From NCBI GenBank assembly GCA_023417975.1, contig JAEZDX010000680.1, positions 1 to 10,103 of the forward strand: a stretch of 10,103 nt of DNA. The letters run 5' to 3'. The notes under the pieces were generated by a model. That model was not told the origin of the DNA. It did not search any database and worked only from the letters and a program-made list of their open reading frames with translations. Positions 7,498-10,103 of this stretch are shown here, in pieces. Origin of the DNA: Bacillota bacterium. GTDB lineage: Bacteria; Bacillota; Clostridia; Clostridiales; Clostridiaceae. Position numbers and translations under genes: made by a program. Positions within the stretch are counted from its first letter, which is position 1. Every line of letters begins with the position of its first letter.

Positions 7498-7540
7498 AGT
7501 TTCGAATGTATATAATAAAATAACACTGTGCGAAAGATGG

Positions 7541-8356
7541 GTGGAAAAATTGAAAGAGAAGTATGATGTAATTGAAAAAATTAAACCTTTACTGAACATG
7601 CCGGAAAGATTTAAAGATATTGAAGATTATTTATGTGATAATTCAAACCTTCCGGGGCCGAGAGGAAATTTGACGCTTGCCTTCAAATTCGCTGAATGCT
7701 TTGAAAGCAACAAAATAAGTAAAACTTCATTTCAACAATTGATTATATGGGTAAGTCTTTCTCAGGAGGAAGCCCCGGCTAATTCTCCTAAAGAATTTCT
7801 TCCTTTTTGCGCCATATTATCACTAGGGTCATATTATATATATGCCAATGGGGAAGAAAAGTCTATAATAATGGAGCAATTTAGAAAAGCTATGAATGAT
7901 GGGAGATGGAGGACAAGAGAAGGAGCTGCAATGGGACTTCAGAAGATAGCGGAAGAAGATTTTAGCATTATAGAAAAGTATTTTTTGCTATGGTATCCAA
8001 ATTCAAGCTGTCTTGAAAAACGTGGGTTTCAGGCTGCACTGGCACATCCGCCAATTCTTAAAAACAGGCATGTAGCTGAATTCAGTCTTAAAATAAGCGA
8101 AGATATATTAAATGAAATTACTTCCTATGATAAGGAAAAATTAATGTCTGAGGAGTTCAAGGTTCTATCAAAGGGACTGCAGTATAGTTTAAGCGTTTTT
8201 ATAGCCTACCTTCCGGAAGAAGGATTTGCTTTCTTAAGAAAGTATACTAAGATTAATAATCCTGAATTGAGAAAAATTATAAAGTCAAATTTGGGTAAAG
8301 CACGCTTGTCTAAAAAGTTTCCACATGAAGTAAATGAGATTCTTGCATATTTATAA
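7541..8356 (+). CDS. HEAT-repeat-like hypothetical protein
   Basis: This 271-residue, probably soluble and helical protein has no signal peptide or membrane segment. The segment RKAMNDGRWRTREGAAMGLQKIAEEDF (about residues 113-139; key residues W, R, R, E, AAMGLQ) has the look of an ARM/HEAT repeat as in PBS-lyase or alkylation-repair scaffold proteins. YLCDNSNLPGPRGNLTLAFKFA near the N-terminus resembles the conserved start of a family annotated only as HEAT-repeat proteins. No catalytic motif is seen; protein or nucleic-acid binding is the usual role of such folds. GTG 7541 is used as start but has a poor ribosome binding site. The frame stays open upstream to 7460 without ATG or GTG, and a strongly signalled ATG lies in another frame at 7471. 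It is monocistronic or loosely linked to the next gene. Confidence 0.72.
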   Translation: MEKLKEKYDVIEKIKPLLNMPERFKDIEDYLCDNSNLPGPRGNLTLAFKFAECFESNKISKTSFQQLIIWVSLSQEEAPANSPKEFLPFCAILSLGSYYIYANGEEKSIIMEQFRKAMNDGRWRTREGAAMGLQKIAEEDFSIIEKYFLLWYPNSSCLEKRGFQAALAHPPILKNRHVAEFSLKISEDILNEITSYDKEKLMSEEFKVLSKGLQYSLSVFIAYLPEEGFAFLRKYTKINNPELRKIIKSNLGKARLSKKFPHEVNEILAYL

Positions 8357-8365
8357 ATAAAAGTC

Positions 8366-8404
8366 TATAATGTTTGTAAATATTTTAGAATATATATTTA
8401 TAAA
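8366..8404 (+). promoter_or_regulatory. AT-rich gap with possible promoter and long weak hairpin before the dehydrogenase gene
   Basis: TATAAT at 8366-8371 has a weak -35 (TTGCAT, 8343-8348, 17 bp) inside the end of the preceding gene. Immediately downstream, 8373-8383 and 8394-8404 can pair over 11 positions (one G-T, otherwise all but one A/T). This could be a weak terminator, a leader structure or chance in AT-rich DNA. Confidence 0.3.
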
Positions 8405-8440
8405 TGTAATAGATAATACGGGTATGTGGAGGTACAGTTA

Positions 8441-9205
8441 ATGATTAAAGATAAAATAGTTCTTATAAGCGGAGCCAGCAGCGGTATTGGAGAGGCGGCC
8501 GCAAAAAAGTTTGCTAAAGAGGGTGCAATACTCTTACTATGTGCAAGAAATATGAATAGGCTTACAGAACTTAAGAAAGAGTTGGAAGAAAGCTATAGGG
8601 CCAAGGTACATATTTTTCAGCTTGATGTAAGAGATAAAAATGCTGTAGATAAAGCTATAAGTACTATGCCTGAAGAATTTAAGAATATAGATATACTTGT
8701 AAATAATGCCGGACTTGCACAAGGCTTGGATAAAGTGCAGGAAGGAAGCTTGGATGATTTTGATGCTATGATTGATACAAATGTAAAAGGGCTTTTATAT
8801 ATGACGAGAAAAATAGTGCCTGCAATGATTGAAAATAAAAAGGGGCATGTTATAAATATAGGCTCTACGGCCGGTATACTTGCATATCCTGGTGGTGCAG
8901 TATATTGTGCTACTAAGGCAGCAGTAAAATTTATCAGTGATGGATTGAGAATGGATGTAGTTGATACTCCTGTCAAAGTGACTAACATACAGCCGGGAAT
9001 GGTAGAAACTAATTTCAGTGTCATTAGGTTTCATGGTAATGAAGAAAAGGCAGCAAAGGTATATGAAGGGATAAAGCCGCTGACTGCTGAAGACATAGCA
9101 GACATAATAATATATACGGCTTCAGTGCCGGAGCATGTACAAATTTGTGAAGTAACTGTAACACCTGTGCACCAAGCCACAGGAGGTATAGTTTATAAAC
9201 AATAG
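8441..9205 (+). CDS. Short-chain dehydrogenase/reductase, YdfG-like (NADP-dependent 3-hydroxy acid dehydrogenase type)
   Basis: This 254-residue classical SDR has a complete set of motifs: cofactor glycine motif GASSGIG (11-17), LDV at 61-63, NNAG (88-91), Asn114 in NVKG, catalytic Ser142, Tyr155 and Lys159 (YCATK), and QPGMVETNF (184-192). Arg36 just after the second strand favours NADP(H) over NAD(H). The closest remembered family is YdfG-like proteins, which oxidise or reduce 3-hydroxy acids such as serine, allo-threonine or malonic semialdehyde; the real substrate here is unknown. The start is ATG 8441, because GGAGG (8428-8432) is 8 nt upstream. A GTG at 8426 is in frame but overlaps that ribosome binding site. 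It is probably cytoplasmic, and no neighbour clearly fixes its pathway. Confidence 0.92.
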   Translation: MIKDKIVLISGASSGIGEAAAKKFAKEGAILLLCARNMNRLTELKKELEESYRAKVHIFQLDVRDKNAVDKAISTMPEEFKNIDILVNNAGLAQGLDKVQEGSLDDFDAMIDTNVKGLLYMTRKIVPAMIENKKGHVINIGSTAGILAYPGGAVYCATKAAVKFISDGLRMDVVDTPVKVTNIQPGMVETNFSVIRFHGNEEKAAKVYEGIKPLTAEDIADIIIYTASVPEHVQICEVTVTPVHQATGGIVYKQ

Positions 9206-9234
9206 TTTAGTATTTTACTTGTATATGCTATAAT
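9206..9234 (+). promoter_or_regulatory. Extended -10 promoter of the GltD/NfnB-like gene
   Basis: A perfect TATAAT (9229-9234) is preceded by TGC, forming an extended -10 element that can work with the weak -35 TTTAGT (9206-9211, 17-bp spacer). Transcription would start near 9241, so the palindrome at 9258-9271 lies in the early transcribed region. Confidence 0.55.
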
Positions 9235-9257
9235 ATACTATAAATTTTTAAGTTTTG

Positions 9258-9271
9258 TATACAATTGTATA
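9258..9271. promoter_or_regulatory. Perfect 14-bp palindrome TATACAATTGTATA, candidate operator
   Basis: The site lies about 17-30 bp after the predicted transcription start and 25 bp before the GTG start. It overlaps a second palindrome, TTGTATACAA (9255-9264 region), of the kind bound by GntR/FadR-type repressors. Flanking TTTG and CAAA extend the symmetry with a 2-nt offset. A repressor site is plausible; the regulator is not in the window. Confidence 0.4.
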
Positions 9272-9295
9272 AACAAAGGACGAGGGGGCAAGGTT

Positions 9296-10103
9296 GTGGC
9301 GCAATTTATAGTAGAAGAGGCAAAAAGATGTCTTCAATGTAAAAGACCGTTATGTAAGGAAGGATGTCCGGTAAATACTCCTGTTAATGAGGTAATTAAG
9401 CTTTTATTGGATGGAAACATTATTGATGCAGGGGAAAAGCTTTTTAATAATAATCCGCTTTCTGTGGTATGTTCATTGGTTTGTCCGCATGAAAAGCAGT
9501 GTCAAGGTCATTGTGTTCTAGGCAAAAAAGGAAATGCTGTTCAATTTGGAGCTATTGAAAATTATATATCTGATTATTATTTGAATTTTATATCACCTGA
9601 AGTTAAGGTGGATAGAAATAAAAAGATTGCCATTATTGGTTCAGGACCAGCGGGCATAACTATAGCAATTATACTGGCATCAAAAGGGTATGACATAACT
9701 ATATTTGAGGCTCATGATAAAATCGGAGGTGTTTTGAGGTATGGAATACCTAACTTTAGATTGAGCAAGGATATTTTAGAAAAGCTTAAAGAGAAGCTTG
9801 TAAGTATGGGAGTAAAGATAAGACCTAATACTATGATAGGCCAGGATATCACCATAGATAATTTGTTTAGAGATGGATATAAAGCCGTTTTTATCGGTAC
9901 AGGAGTTTGGAAATCCAAGACGCTTGGAATACAAGGAGAAACTTTGGGACATGTTCACTATGCTATAGATTATCTGAAAAATCCTGAGGTTTACAATCTT
10001 GGAAACAGAGTATGTGTAATAGGCGCGGGAAATGTTGCTATGGATGTGGCAAGAACTGCTCTTAGACACAGATCAAAGGAAGTATATATAATGGCTAGAA
10101 GAG
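9296..10103 (+). CDS. Glutamate synthase small-subunit-type (GltD/NfnB-like) NAD(P)H-dependent Fe-S flavoprotein, 3' end outside window
   Basis: The frame is open from GTG 9296 to the right edge, giving 269 residues; related proteins are usually about 460. Residues 1-100 form the dihydropyrimidine-dehydrogenase-domain-II type [4Fe-4S] domain, with Cys at 12, 15, 20, 24 and 59, 63, 69, 73. A FAD-binding motif GSGPAG (115-120) and IGGVLRYGIPNFRL (143-156) follow, then the NAD(P)H motif GAGNVAMD (243-250). GAGGGGG (9282-9288) lies 7 nt before GTG. Such proteins pass electrons from NAD(P)H through FAD and Fe-S centres, either as the small subunit of glutamate synthase, as NfnB of the bifurcating NADH-ferredoxin:NADP+ oxidoreductase, or as stand-alone oxidoreductases. 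Neither a GltB large subunit nor an NfnA lies upstream, so the stand-alone form or a downstream partner is likely. The products cannot be separated on this fragment. Confidence 0.88.
   Translation, partial: MAQFIVEEAKRCLQCKRPLCKEGCPVNTPVNEVIKLLLDGNIIDAGEKLFNNNPLSVVCSLVCPHEKQCQGHCVLGKKGNAVQFGAIENYISDYYLNFISPEVKVDRNKKIAIIGSGPAGITIAIILASKGYDITIFEAHDKIGGVLRYGIPNFRLSKDILEKLKEKLVSMGVKIRPNTMIGQDITIDNLFRDGYKAVFIGTGVWKSKTLGIQGETLGHVHYAIDYLKNPEVYNLGNRVCVIGAGNVAMDVARTALRHRSKEVYIMARR

Noticed and set aside
7293..7526. Minus-strand 77-residue frame over the terminator and promoter region
   Set aside because: It spans the terminator hairpin, promoter and leader of the plus-strand genes; its composition is that of translated AT-rich non-coding DNA.
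8426..8440. GTG start at 8426 for the dehydrogenase
   Set aside because: It overlaps the GGAGG ribosome binding site that serves ATG 8441, and the family normally starts a few residues before the first strand.
8617..9024. Minus-strand 135-residue frame inside the short-chain dehydrogenase gene
   Set aside because: It is fully antisense to a complete SDR with all catalytic motifs.

Overview
The window is AT-rich, with short intergenic gaps, AGGAGG-type ribosome binding sites and several TTG/GTG starts. These traits, together with a LuxR/NarL-type two-component system, a tandem DUF1538 protein and an [Fe-S] glutamate-synthase-type flavoprotein, point to a low-GC anaerobic Firmicute, most likely class Clostridia. 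This is inferred from composition and gene families; no taxonomic marker is present. I see no rRNA, tRNA, CRISPR array, insertion sequence or phage gene.

Left part (1-1940, minus strand): a two-gene operon encodes a membrane protein made of two DUF1538 repeats, followed by an overlapping PII-like regulatory protein that runs off the left edge. The pairing suggests a transporter or antiporter with its own soluble sensor subunit. About 270 bp of very AT-rich DNA with candidate promoters separates it from the next gene upstream.

Centre (2211-7303): a histidine kinase and a NarL/LuxR response regulator (minus strand, 4-bp overlap) face away from an ABC ATPase and two ABC-2 type permeases (plus strand, tightly packed). 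The set has the composition and approximate protein sizes of the Bacillus subtilis LnrJK-LnrLMN (YfiJK-YfiLMN) linearmycin sensing and export module, but it is split into two divergent transcripts around a region of about 165 bp that contains palindromes. The likely logic is that a membrane-active compound is sensed by the kinase, the regulator acts on the shared intergenic region, and the ATPase with its permease heterodimer removes the compound. The exporter operon ends in a clear 11-bp stem hairpin.

Right part (7304-10103, plus strand): a good promoter and a strong ribosome binding site lead into an 8-codon open frame ahead of a HEAT-repeat-like protein of unknown role, whose own GTG start has a poor ribosome binding site. 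Then come a classical short-chain dehydrogenase of the YdfG-like type and the first 269 codons of a glutamate-synthase small-subunit-type (GltD/NfnB-like) NADPH:FAD/[Fe-S] oxidoreductase, preceded by an extended -10 promoter and a perfect 14-bp palindrome.

No wholly unknown system is obvious. The items most worth a second look are the DUF1538/PII-like pair, the divergent Lnr-like module with its palindromes, and the micro-ORF or frameshift arrangement before the HEAT-like gene.
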